Part shown: positions 32,831 to 43,525 of the stretch, piece by piece
How the letters are laid out: each line of letters starts with the position of its first letter
Numbering within the stretch: position 1 is the first letter of the stretch
Assembly: GCA_021234155.1 (NCBI GenBank)
Contig: JAJEKV010000031.1
Span: forward strand, 1,233,614 to 1,297,613
Length of the DNA stretch: 64,000 nucleotides
Source: Isoetes taiwanensis
Taxonomy: Eukaryota > Streptophyta > Lycopodiopsida > Isoetales > Isoetaceae
Direction of reading: 5' to 3'
Made by a program: the position numbers and the translations under genes
The notes under the pieces: generated by a model
The model's input: only the letters and a program-made list of their open reading frames with translations
Told to the model about the DNA's origin: nothing
Databases searched by the model: none

Positions 32831-35800
32831 TGTGTGATGTTCGTCTTGGTGTCAGTGGAAACCAAAGTAGTCTAAGTCAAGCAAGCATTACTCAACAATC
32901 TTGGTATTTATCCAACTCATCATATGTTTGTTAGGCCGATGAAGAAAAAATATGATAAATGAGACTACTTCACCCCACCCCCTCCCCCCTTTTTTTTGAA
33001 GGATAAAGAATTATACTATATTGAATAAATGTTACATGACTACATAGCAAATAGACACCATCCTACACAAGTTCGAAGAGGGGGTAGCTACAGAGTCAAC
33101 CTACAACCTTACACTTGCTGTTGAGGATTCCTAGCCACTAAAGTTTGAAATTCCTCCATATTATCTCCTTCAATTTTTGCGCTTTTGTGAATCTAAACTT
33201 GTTGGAAACTATCGTCCAAAGAGAATGATGATATCTATTGCACCCAATGCTAATGTCAAATGTGCGTCTGTTCGAGATGGGAACCATAAGTTGTTCTCTC
33301 ACACGATAGTACATGGGGTGAGGAATAATGTTTCCTCACAAAAAACCTTGCACCTTATTTAAACACCATTGCTTTACGATATATCCTATATCACATTCTA
33401 ACGCCTCCATCCCCTCCTCTATACACGCATCCTTTGTGCTCTCAACCATAGCTATAAGCATATCATTGCTTTCAACCATCGCCGTAACCATATCATTGTC
33501 CATTGTTAGCTATTGTGTGATGCCATTGAATGTGAAGTTGGTTTCGAAGATCTAAGACTCGCCTAATTTCATCTAGTTTGAGAATCTGATGACAACCCAA
33601 TGTTGCACAATATGAATATGTGGAACAACAAACAATATGATTGTTATTTTCATCTTAGGCCTTTTTTCCATGGTAGTCGTATTTCCAAAAATCACATATT
33701 TTATCAAATGTTGTTTGGCCACCTATTGTCCTAAAAGAAAATCGATTTTCCACTATGAAAATAAGGCATGTCTTATTTAGGTTCGGAATAGGTTTGGATC
33801 GTAAATGGAGTCTTATTTTATTCTGGAGGATTTCCCTCGCCGTAAAATAAGACACTAGTCTTATTTAGAAATATAACTAACTTATTTTTGCATGGTTTTC
33901 CACTAGTATTTTAGTGGTGTCATATTTTATGACTATGATGCGTTGATCAACAATGTGAGAATCCATCATATCATCCTATGTCTGCTGTCTTTGGGGTAAA
34001 AATTAATAAAGCAAGATAAAAGGTAAAAGTCTCAGATAGTGCCAATATATATAAAGTAGTGCTAATATATAAAGTAAGTTGTATATAGTGGAAAATACAA
34101 AAAACACTTACCTAAATATGTAGAAGGTGGGAATACAAAATCCAACCGCATTTACATTGGAACATTAAGGTCTAGACGAGTGGGAGAAAAGGGAGGCCGC
34201 CCTCCTCTTCTCTCAATCCGGCACTGCTGCTGCATTCTTGAGGAGATTTTGAAATCCGTAGGGCTAGTAGGAGGCTCTTTCTGTCAATTTAGAGGATCTA
34301 CACAAATCAAGGTCACCGGGTTCCTCTTTTCTTGAAGTCTTTTTCGTATGCGCTCTCAAAGGCTTACAGGTAATCCACTAATGTGGATCTTTTTGCTCTA
34401 ATGCATCAGATGCATTATGTTTCCTTGCAAACATGGAGGATCTTGGCAGGTTTTTGTGATTTTTCTGCAATCCAAAGACTTCCAGCCATCATATCTGGAT
34501 CTTTTATCTGGATCTTTTATCTGGATCTTTGTGATTGAGCCGGCCTGGAAAATTGTAGAGACAACCTATTTTCTCCCGATAGGAACACACCGAAGGATAC
34601 ATGCGGCCCATAAGGTGGAGCTAAAATCATGTTTAGCTTTTGAGGAAAGAATTCTTCTAGTCATTTGGTTACTTGCGCCTCATCTTATTCCGTGTTCTTT
34701 AAACAAAGCCAGCTTGATTTCCTTCTCTTCCTTTTGCTCTTTCTTGCTAGCGTAAAGGTTTAGAGTTGTCTTTCTTGAAAAGAATGAGTAGTTTGATCCA
34801 TTCTACATATCCGCTTAAAGAAATGGACTCAATTGTGATTGCCGAAGCTAGGGATATGTTGTGGTACGTGATGACGCCTTTATATCATAAGCCGATTTTT
34901 GAGGGGAAATCTGGTGGATGGGCTTATGTGTCTAGCTAGCTTCGTGTTGATTGTTTCACTTCCCGAAATGCAAAGATCTCATTTGGGTTCATTTTCCGTT
35001 AACTAATTTGCGCTTCGATCAAAATATAGGGGCATTGGCGCCTTCTTTGAGAAATGTGGCGATTTCTCATGTTACTCCCCGCTTTTCTCATCTTCTACTC
35101 TTGCAAAAAGATTTTGAACATTCAAGATATATCTGCGCAGCTTTTGGAAAATATATTCTTGACTCGTAGTATTCTCCTCTCCTGGTTTGGAAGATGTTGA
35201 TTTGGATCCCGTGAGTACAAACTAGCGTAAGAAGAGGTTGAGAGAGACCTATGAGTACTAAAGCTTCAAGCATATGGCATCTGATCCATGTGGGATCATT
35301 GTACTTAATTTTTATCTGATCCATGAGGGATCATTACTTGTGATAATATTTCCAATCTTATGAATAAAGTCCACATTAAAATCACAAATATTTATGCCTG
35401 AAGTCTCTATGTCTGCCGGATTTTGATCCTCCTTTCCAACAAAGGTTTTTGCAAAGATGTAGAACGAAAGAGCGCACTCTCTCAATAATAACTAATAATT
35501 TCTGGATTTAGAAATCTGGAGCAATATTCCCGACCATTTGTTAGAGTAGGTTCTTCTCCATCTTCCATTGCCAAGTCCTTAGATTGGCTTCTTTTCAGCC
35601 GCCCTTTCGAAGCGCAGGGCCTCCACAAATCCGCCGAAAAAAGTTTACCAGTTGTTGTACCCAGAAAAAAGATTGGGTACGTGTCAATAAAATAATAAAG
35701 AATAAAGGAATCGAATCTAAGGAGAAAGAATTATAGATGTGTAGAAAACTAAGGCCTTAGCTTACAACTGCACATTGGCACGTAAAGACAGGGATAGCAA

Positions 35801-36312
35801 GCAACTAAAAAATTGACCATGAGTTTATGCCAAAAGTTCTTACATTCGACTCACATTCACCAAAACCCACACTTTTTATCCTCTACTCTACAATTCGGAA
35901 GAATACATTACACTTATTCAATTGACCATGTCATGAGTGAAAGACAGCAATATAACCATTCTATATATATGAATGTAAGGAGCTTTAACAGATGTACATA
36001 AGGTAAAGAATTCCTTATATAGGAATTCCATCACAATCGATCATGAAATATAAACCTCCAATTGGAGGCAAAATTCAAAAGCCATACAAACAGATTGCCT
36101 GGAAAAACCAGGCAATAGCAAAATTTTACGCATTGGGGCATGAGAGAAGGGCATCCTAAAATTAGCCTTCAGCTGCTCGCCCAAATTTCTGGCTGATGTA
36201 AATAATCTTTATGACCTGCGAACCATACTTCCAACGAGAACAGTCCTTAATATACAGATGGCAACTAGGAGGATTGTCTATATAGATAAATCAGAAGATT
36301 ATAAATGCTGGA
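32831..36312. other. Gene-free stretch downstream of VPS37
   Basis: No supported gene. Open frames such as 34,417-34,755 (plus) lack recognisable domains. Small features are a palindrome AATGCATCAGATGCATT (34,399-34,415), three 16-17 bp units of TATCTGGATCTTT (about 34,490-34,530), and GATCCATG(A/T)GGGATCATT twice (35.28-35.34 kb). The VPS37 3' untranslated region should extend into the right edge of this interval. Confidence 0.45.
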
Positions 36313-38637
36313 TTATCTGGAATTTGATGATGCAAGTTCTATTAATGATCGCCGATGATAGAGAGTTCGCTGAGTTCTGTATTTGTGAATAAAATCTGTT
36401 AGATCGGTGCTGCCAGTTAGGAACTTGGTTTGTAGTTCTTCTGAATCTTTATCAATGGAGTTGATAGCTCCTGCAAAACCTGCAAGGGTCAGATACCTTA
36501 ACATGATTTAAGAAACTTCAATATTTTATTACACTGACCCTGAAGCTGGCGGCGAAGTGCAACTGCAGATAATTGCTCTGCAATTTTAGATTCCATCCTT
36601 CTAGCTTCAGTAAATTTATGCAAAGCATCTGGAAGTTTTATAGTCTTAATAACATTGCACTGAAAAGCAACATACAGGATGTTTAGTTCTTCATCTACTC
36701 AGTGAGATATAGATCATAAAAATTACTTAATTTAAATTACCTGGTCAAGAAGCTCGGTCACAATTACACTTTTGTTTAAATTGCTTCCTGTTCATAGAGA
36801 AAACCATCATATAAAGACAAGAACGTGATTTGTAAGAGCACATTGCTAAATTTTACTTCGACATGGAAAACAGTCTTCTAAATAGAGTCTTGCATTACAT
36901 AATTCCACTGAAGATATATCCAAATATAGTTCACATTGTAACTACCCAAGTCTACTTCTGCTACAAGTAATTTGAATTCTGAACAAACTGTAATGTCTAA
37001 AATACACATTCTAGATAATATATGCAATCTGCACCTCAAACTGCTCTTGATAATGTATCAGCAAACGGACCAACCAAAAGAAACAGGCAATATAAAGATG
37101 ACTTTCTTACTTGCAAGATCAAGATTTCCTTTGGTGAGTTCCCTCTTTATCTGGATTACATTTATAGAACGAAGCAATTAGTCAGTAATTGATTGCAAAG
37201 CCATGGTAAATGGCCTAAGATCAGTTAGTCCAAGATTGAAAGGTAAAAGCAAAAGATAACAATAAGTGGCCATGAAAAAGATAGCGGCTGAAATGGACAT
37301 TTAGGAGGGAAAAAAGGAAATATACTAACATCATTTAACTCCTTGATATCTTCCACAGTCTGGAGATGCTGCATGTACTCCTCTTTGCCAGACAACAATC
37401 TCCGAAGATTATCAGTACTGCCCATTATAAATTCATGTCAGAATATAACTATAGCCACAAGATAATAAACTGAATTATTTCGCACTGAATCTGTCTTACC
37501 TCATTGTTTTGAGAGCCAAAAGTGTGTCACTGATGCCATTTGGAAGAGGCTTGGACTGCTGAAAAGGAAGGGAGGGGGAGAGAGGAGTAGCAGGCCTAGG
37601 AGAATATGGAATAGAAGCAGGGGAGCTTAGTTTTGAATTGCGGTTTTTATTTAAATCCGAATTTTCCTTTTGATGTGATTTCTTCCCATTTTGCAGCTCA
37701 CTGGGTGATAATATGTGAGATGGACTCATTGCTGGACCAATTACAGATGGTGGATACCATGATTTTATCGGAATAGAAAGTGGTAGGTCTGAATGATGCT
37801 GCTTGTGCCTATTCCTGAATGAAGGAAACACAATCTTTTAAGAAACTCTCAACATACACAGAAACAAATACAACACATTTTAGCCTATTGTGGATGTGCA
37901 TGGTATGCATGTGTATGTCCCATAAGAACTGCCGTGCACAAGACTGAAAACCATTTGCAAAGAAAAAAGGTACAAAAAGGCAACATCATTTCTAATTTCA
38001 ATCCAGCTAAGCTAGTCTTTCTCAATTGGACTTGCAAATAGAACTAAAAGTTTCATCAGAGTTTTAATGCTTATAAAGAAATCTTAGGTCTCACGCTAAA
38101 CATGATGGGTATTTTGGCATGATCCTTATTTGCTGTACCAGAAGCATTCAAACGACTCTTTTTACCCATCTTTTTCTCTGTCTTTATTTGTATAGGATTC
38201 TCCCTAGACAGATAAAACAGTATTTATGCTGTCTTGACCAATATATAGAGCTTGCGTTGTCTCCACTCAATCTCATTTCCTAGTGAAAAACTATGATACA
38301 ATGGATCATGTTATTCCATAATGAGAAAGACCTAAGACAAAACTGGATGGCTCATAAAGCCGAGAAGTGAACCTAAAACGATTAACAAGGAGCAGAGAGG
38401 TCTTAACGTAAATTTGGACTGGACTGTAATTCTATGCGTCCCGAATGAAATTGGAGCTAAAACAAAGGCAAGATCATGTCCAAAAGAAGCCACAACTACA
38501 GATCCATTGATCAATAACAAGAAAAACAATTCCAACAAAGGCGTGATAGACCTTTCCCTTGAGTGCTACAATGACAAAACAAGGAAACAGGACAATGCAA
38601 GGAAACAGAAAAAAGAAAAAACTTACTTCCTAAACAT
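36313..38637 (-). CDS. VPS37: VPS37, ESCRT-I complex subunit (seven coding exons)
   Basis: The minus-strand coding exons are 38,637-38,627, 37,814-37,500, 37,417-37,330, 37,150-37,111, 36,787-36,741, 36,659-36,539 and 36,470-36,313. Donors are GT and acceptors AG, phases agree, and the sum is 780 nt (259 residues plus TAA). The N-terminus has the plant-type proline/serine-rich segment (SWYPPSVIGP, SPRPATPLSPS). The C-terminal Mod(r) domain has STDNLRRLLSGKEEYMQHLQ, QLSAVALRRQLQ and ends in DFIHKYRTQRTLYHRRSL. VPS37 joins VPS23 and VPS28 in ESCRT-I, which sorts ubiquitinated membrane proteins into multivesicular endosomes. Arabidopsis VPS37 proteins are, as I recall, slightly shorter; the extra length is in the N-terminal linker. 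The start was chosen because the 11-nt first coding exon (ATGTTTAGGAA, then GTAAGT) joins in phase; the long frame of exon 2 has no ATG of its own. No break is seen, so I judge the gene functional. Confidence 0.9.
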
Positions 38638-38830
38638 GGTGATCATATGCAGATTGAATTCGAAGAGGCGGGCAAGTGGGTCGGCGAATCCGGCCTGTAG
38701 AATTGAGCAGAAGGGGAGAAAAAGGACGGGACCCTCTGCTAGATGTGGGTCAGATGGGCGCTTCTTCTTGCAGCGTCTAAAGATTTGAAATAAGGGTATG
38801 TTGGTGTGTAGGAAGGAGACTAGGATACGC
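38638..38830 (-). promoter_or_regulatory. Likely VPS37 5' leader and promoter-proximal region
   Basis: Directly upstream (minus sense) of the VPS37 start is GC-richer sequence with pyrimidine tracts (CCTTTTTCTCCCCTTCTG), as often found in plant 5' leaders. No distinct TATA box is decisive. The transcription start is inferred, not seen. Confidence 0.35.
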
Positions 38831-39059
38831 GTATGACACTTGGAAAAGGAAAGGGACCACCAGGCACTAAAATTCCTCTTGTTTAGTTTTTAACTTATTA
38901 GCAATTTGACATCCAATGGTGTAGCACTGGGCATTTAATGGTCTACCAAACGAGTCAAGAGATTGGCACATGGAGGTTTTATATTCATCAAGATGTCCAG
39001 CTTCTATTCATGTTCCTATAGTCCCCTTCACATTTACTAGGCCTATTAAGCTTTCTAAA

Positions 39060-39183
39060 CTATGTGTGTTCCTCGAGTTCTGCCTCATGTCCCTCCCCAC
39101 ATTGTTATGTTAGCATTGTTATTTTCCCATATTGTTATTACTGTAAGGTTTTTCCCTCGAAAATCTTTCGTGGTAAGGGGTAT
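39060..39183 (+). repeat. LINE 3'-UTR stem-loop copy ending in (TAA)n
   Basis: CTGTAAGGTTTTTCCCTCGAAAATCTTTCGTGGTAAGGGG resembles the stem-loop of the LINE-A 3'-end family in plus orientation, but it then runs straight into a TAA microsatellite instead of the GGGTCCCAT segment and TTCTA tail. It may be a sister subfamily with a different tail. Confidence 0.5.

Positions 39184-39184
<1 letters not shown>

Positions 39185-39257
<73 letters not shown>
39185..39257. repeat. (TAA)n microsatellite
   Basis: About 24 uninterrupted trinucleotide units. It lies between a plus-strand LINE 3'-end motif on its left and the 3' end of minus-strand LINE-B on its right. The poly-isoleucine open frame across it is an artefact. 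Confidence 0.95.
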
Positions 39258-39303
39258 TCTATTCACCAAGCCATTTAGGCCCCCAGGCCTCTATGGCAAA
39301 AGT

Positions 39304-39826
39304 TTACAAGAATAGTATGCCCTCATCTAGAGCATTATTAGACTCATATTCTGCCATAAGATTGAACAAACCAATTATGTCTTCTCCTTCTTTCCACATT
39401 TCTCTAACATATGAACTCAAGGTATGAGCAGGAAGATCAAACAATTCCTTCAAGGTAGACATGTAAATTCCATGCTTGACCCTTATATATATGTGCATAA
39501 AAGTAGCATTCTAGTAGAGCATGTTTTTCTGTCTCTAGCTTTGGGTCTAAACAACCGGGACAAAATCTCTCTTCACGAACTAACCCATGCATTCTACCAG
39601 TCTCAATATGCAAAATGTGAGATGACAATCTAAGCTGCGAGATTGTCACTTGTTTATTTCTGCTGATATGAGAGGCTAAATAAGCTTGATCAGTGTAAAC
39701 CTTTAGGTCCTTTATCTCTTCCAAGTAGAACCATTTCTTTATGTCTCCGTCTGCACTTAGCTGCCACATTTTCTTAACTGTTATGCATGTTACATGTTCG
39801 CGTACTTCCTTGTATCCCATGTCCAA
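39304..39826 (-). pseudogene. LINE-B C-terminal zinc-binding region
   Basis: Two overlapping frames (39,826-39,437 and 39,498-39,304) form one sequence with a frame change near 39.49 kb. The first holds RMHGLVREERFCPGCLD and a cysteine/histidine cluster typical of LINE C-termini; the second continues with STLKELFDLPAHTLSSYVRE. The zinc motif suggests nucleic-acid binding in the intact element. Confidence 0.65.
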
Positions 39827-40282
39827 GCCATCTAGCAGCCCACCTTCTTATATCAGCATGCCACCCTCTTTCTCCTGACTGTTCTAATGCCAATTGGGCC
39901 ACCTATCCAAGTCCATGGCAAAAATCTTATTAGCATAGGTGATGGCTCTACAAACGCCTCTACCTCAAAGGGCAGTAAGCCTGCTTTTGCAAGGAGCATG
40001 CAATACGGTGTTTGAGATTTCACACCTAATTCCTAGAGGAGGAACCATTTTTGAATTTTTTCAATCTCTTGCCAGCAGGAGAGTCCAGGCCTCTAGATTG
40101 GGCTACTATATGACACTACCGGCTTTACCTGTATGCCGAAAAGCAACTTCCTTAGATTCTAGTGCTCAAAATTATTCACTTTGCATTGGTGCATGTTATA
40201 GTAAAGCCCTAAGGCTTCCAGAAGCTCTCTTTCGAGCAGTTACAGTCCACCTATAGTCATTTGTTATATCAATGCCGAGATA

Positions 40283-40943
40283 AGTGGTCTCTTCAACTTC
40301 CTCCTCTTCAATGGCAGAAGGTGTGGTCTTGGGCATGGGACAAGCTACTTCATCCTAAAGTGGCAGTTCTTTGGTGGCAGATTCTTCATAGGTGTCTGCG
40401 GGTTAATGTGCTTGTCCATAAGTTTAACCCTAGAATATCAAATCAGTGTCCAGTATGCAAGCGTGGATCTGAGACCATTGAGCATTGCTTTTTCATGTGT
40501 GAACACCTTAGACAGGTATGGGACTGGTTGTTTTCCCTTTTTCAGGTTTCACTAACAAGTCAACAACTGCTTTTGGCAATTTACCCAAGTACCTGGACAG
40601 AGTCACAAGGCCAGGCTTTTCATCTAGCAGCATGATGGTTGCTTTGGACTATCTGGAAAAGACGAAGATTGGTAATCTTCAAAGGTCTGGATGTGGCAGA
40701 TAATCGTGTTCTCCAAGAAGCTCAAGGTTACATTGTAAAGTCGTATCATTGTTCTTCACTTGCCCCTCGCAAGAGGCGATTGATTTTTGAGGAGTATTTG
40801 GATGTGCACTCTTATGCTTAGGCAGGTTGCTTCACTCGGTGGGTCTCTGCTTATCCGCTGAGATTTTATTCCTGTCTCTGCATTTATACTTGTATTTGAC
40901 TCTTTGATTGAATAAAGTCTGACGTCCTTCAACAAAAAAAAAA
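40283..40943 (+). mobile_element. LINE-C: 5'-truncated L1-type LINE nested in LINE-B
   Basis: It is flanked by the 12-bp duplication AATGCCGAGATA (40,271-40,282 and 40,944-40,955) and ends in a run of about 12 A. The coding part has KVAVLWWQILHRCLRVN, the zf-RVT zinc site CPVCKRGSETIEHCFFMC and a tryptophan-rich end. An in-frame TGA (40,636-40,638) interrupts it, after which the same frame continues to TAG near 40,821. The LINE-B thumb reads on across the insertion when LINE-C and one duplication are ignored, which fixes the order of events: LINE-B first, LINE-C later. Confidence 0.9.
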
Positions 40944-42170
40944 AATGCCGAGATACTTATATTCTTTCACCTGTTTCAAAGGATTCTCTTTTACTGTAAA
41001 AATGGTTGAATCATGACCACCAACAGCCATTATCTTGGATTCATGACCACCAACAGCCATTATCTTGGATTTGTCTGCATTAATTTGCATACTTTTATGC
41101 TCACAAGCCTCTTGTAACACATCCAAGTGTTGTTCAAACTCATTTTGGAAATCAAAATTATATCATCCGCTAAAAGTAATAATTGCACAATATACTTACC
41201 TAGTTTTGCCCCAACACCACCGAGTCTAGCTAACCATCCCTCCAAATCATCTATGAACAGACCGAAAATCAATGGGGAGCAGGGAACATCCTTGTTTAGC
41301 CCCAATAGTGTTCTCAATACATTCAGGTCCAATAAAAGGGAAGGAGAGTTCAAGATGACCTTGTTGTAGAATAAGCGACCGCTTGCCTAATTTCCAATGG
41401 TACCTACAAAAGGTTTAACCATGAGGCAAGATCTTTCCTTTTTACCTTGTCAAATGCTTTAACTAGATCAATAAAAGCAAAATATCTCTTATTTCTTGAT
41501 CTCTTTGCGCCCTCGGCCAATACTCTCAAAGTAGCCAGATGATCAAGTGTCGAGTATGTTTCTCTAAAGCCTGCTTGTCCAACTGCTCGGCCATCATAAG
41601 AGTCTGCCCAATTTCCAAGCGTTTGTTCAACCATTGAAGCAAACAATTTAGCAAAAATACTACCCACGAGAATTGTGCAATAGTTCTTTATGTCATTTCT
41701 GTCTCTTGATTTATGTACCGGGATAACTCTACTTAAGCACCAATCTTGCAGAAAATGTCTTATTAAAAGCGCTCCATTACAAATTTCCCCTAAGAGGGCA
41801 TAAAGTGTGTACCTCCCATTTTAACAATTCAGTTGACATGCCATTAGAGTCACTAGCTTGACAATTGCCCATGATCTTCAAAGCTTCCTGCAATTCTGCA
41901 CTGTAAAAATTGGGGTGGCATCCCCCTCACAGACCATCGGGTCCATACATGGCGTATTATATAATTCATTTACCCATGCCAACAAATCCTTTCTAGAAAT
42001 ATCTCCCATCAATTTTTGCTTTTTAGACCGGTTAAAAAACCTTTTTGGATCTATATCCATTTCATGCATAAGCATTTCAGTATGGTTTTCTCATCCAAGC
42101 ACTTAATAAGCTTTCTATAATGAACAAATTTATCAGGATCCGTGGATTGTTTCCATGTCTCTTTTGATGA

Positions 42171-42380
42171 TCTGCGACTGAAGACAAGTTACAACGAGGT
42201 GCTGATGCACGATGGGTTGCCATCATGAATGGAGTAGAAAAGGATGGAATGAGTTTGAATTGGAGATTAGTAAGAACCTGCATTGAAGTACGCATGTAAT
42301 TAAAAAACTATTTATTTTTGTAAAAATTACACGAAAGTAGCGATGGTTCTAAGTACGCCCGATTTGGGTTGGCCTCCCGC
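42171..42380. other. Short unassigned interval at the 5' side of LINE-B
   Basis: This may be the remaining 5' part of LINE-B; frames on the minus strand are short and no endonuclease motif is visible. Confidence 0.3.
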
Positions 42381-42646
42381 GGAAACCCTTCCGGGTTTTA
42401 ATGGAAACCCTTCCGGGTTTTAATGGAAACCCTTCCGGCTTTCCATGGAAACCCTTCCGGGTTTTAGTGGAAACCCTTCCGGTTTTCAATAAAACCCGGA
42501 GGGGTTTCCATGGAAACCCTTCCTTTTTCCGTAAATTGAAAACCCTAAGGGTTTCCACTAAAACCCTAAGGGTTTCCATGGAAAGCCTAAGGGTTTCCAT
42601 ATTGGAAAGCCTAAAGGGTTTCCATGGAAAGCCTAAGGGTTTCCAC
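42381..42646. repeat. GGAAACCCTTCC hairpin array 1
   Basis: Four 22-bp tandem units beginning GGAAACCCTTCCGG (starts 42,381, 42,403, 42,425, 42,447) are followed by further units that switch into the inverse orientation (AAGGGTTTCCA, about seven times to 42,646). The two halves can fold on each other. The open frames on both strands are translations of the repeat. Confidence 0.85.
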
Positions 42647-42749
42647 AAAATTATTTTTTAAATATTTACACACGTGAGCCTTTATGGCTCATGCCTTTCC
42701 ACACCTGGACGCCCGACATTAAAGGCGCCGTCCATCGAAGCGCACGTCA

Positions 42750-42780
42750 CTCAAAATTTGATCAAAATTCAAATTTTGAG
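42750..42780. repeat. Short inverted repeat, 12-bp arms
   Basis: CTCAAAATTTGA and TCAAATTTTGAG flank a 7-nt spacer immediately before the hairpin at 42,781. Confidence 0.6.
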
Positions 42781-42831
42781 TGGAAACCCTTCCCGATTTC
42801 CTTGCATGATGGAAATTGGGAAGGGTTTCCA
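42781..42831. repeat. GGAAACCCTTCC hairpin, 21-bp arms
   Basis: TGGAAACCCTTCCCGATTTCC (42,781-42,801), a 9-nt loop, then GGAAATTGGGAAGGGTTTCC and A (to 42,831). The pairing is nearly perfect, with only one or two unpaired positions. It shares the core motif with the arrays at 42.4 and 46.5 kb. Confidence 0.8.
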
Positions 42832-43154
42832 CAGGAGGAAGGGTTTTCCACAGGGATGAGGAAAACAAAGTTAGGTTTCCACATGAGAAGGAAAAATAGG
42901 TTAGGTTTCCACATGCGCTTAGAAACTTCGATAGTGCGTGCGTGTGAACTAGAAACTAACTCGAACTTGACTGCATTATCGCTTTCTTCCTTAACCTTGT
43001 CAAGGGAATTATGAGCGAGTTTTGATTTGAATTTTGGTCCGATCTTCCTGAGAAGCAATGCCCTGAAGCATTGATTTTGGAGAAGCCCAATTCTTTTGAA
43101 TATCGTCTGATTTTCTCAAGGATCCAGCTTCTTCATTTACAGGCAGCAGCCAGT

Positions 43155-43255
43155 TTTTAGCAGTCATCAGCATATGCTAGGTATATGCCAGCATATACTT
43201 GAATATGCCCACATACCCACATAAACGAGGGTTTGCCCCCTAGGGCAACCCAAAA
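43155..43255 (+). repeat. LTR-promoter-like repeat, copy 2
   Basis: Related to 26,254-26,356: TTTTTAGCAG, GCATAT/ATATGC runs, ACCCACATAAACGAGGG and the palindromic TTTGCCCCCTAGGGCAA. CACATAAACGAGGG could be a promoter and start region of an LTR (inference). Confidence 0.45.
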
Positions 43256-43427
43256 TTGCTGCTTGAAAGCATATGGAAAGTCTAGATTGCCAATTGTTTT
43301 TATGGTCTTTGAATGTCTAATGAAGAAAAAAAAGAGTCTCTACCAAAAATTAAAGATCACTTAGCATCATGTGAAATTACTCTCACTGTGAAGTGTGAAA
43401 GCTCATTGTTGCAACAGAATATAAAAT

Positions 43428-43525
43428 CTCAACAATTATATTGAAGCCGAGCAAACTAAAATAGTGTACTTGAAAACTCAACAATTATATTGAAGCTGAG
43501 CAAACTAAAATAGTGTACTTGAAAA
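43428..43525. repeat. 49-bp perfect-length tandem duplication
   Basis: Two 49-bp units (43,428-43,476 and 43,477-43,525) beginning CTCAACAATTATATTGAAG differ at one position, so the duplication is recent. Confidence 0.9.

Larger units (their letters stand above)
39258..42170 (-). mobile_element. LINE-B: non-LTR retrotransposon carrying LINE-C
   Basis: In minus order: pre-RT segment (42.08-41.88 kb), reverse transcriptase palm with QAGFRETYSTLDHLATLR and FAFIDLVKAFDKV (41.65-41.45 kb), CSPLIFGLFIDDLEGWL and the catalytic LLLADDIILIS box (41.3-41.15 kb), and the thumb with QVKEYKYLGI (about 40.96 kb). After LINE-C comes the rest of the thumb, then a C-terminal zinc motif with CPGCLDPKLETEKHALLEC (39.6 kb). 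Its sequence type matches LINE-A (FGL.IDxLExWL). The 3' end abuts (ATT)n. There are several frameshifts and stops; a 30-bp internal duplication (about 41,018-41,068) repeats SKIMAVGGH. Inactive. Confidence 0.82.

Noticed and set aside
39064-39315. Open frame with poly-isoleucine
   Set aside because: It is a translation of the (TAA)n microsatellite.
42349-42661. Open frames of KPFRV/ETLRV repeats on both strands
   Set aside because: They are translations of the GGAAACCCTTCC array.
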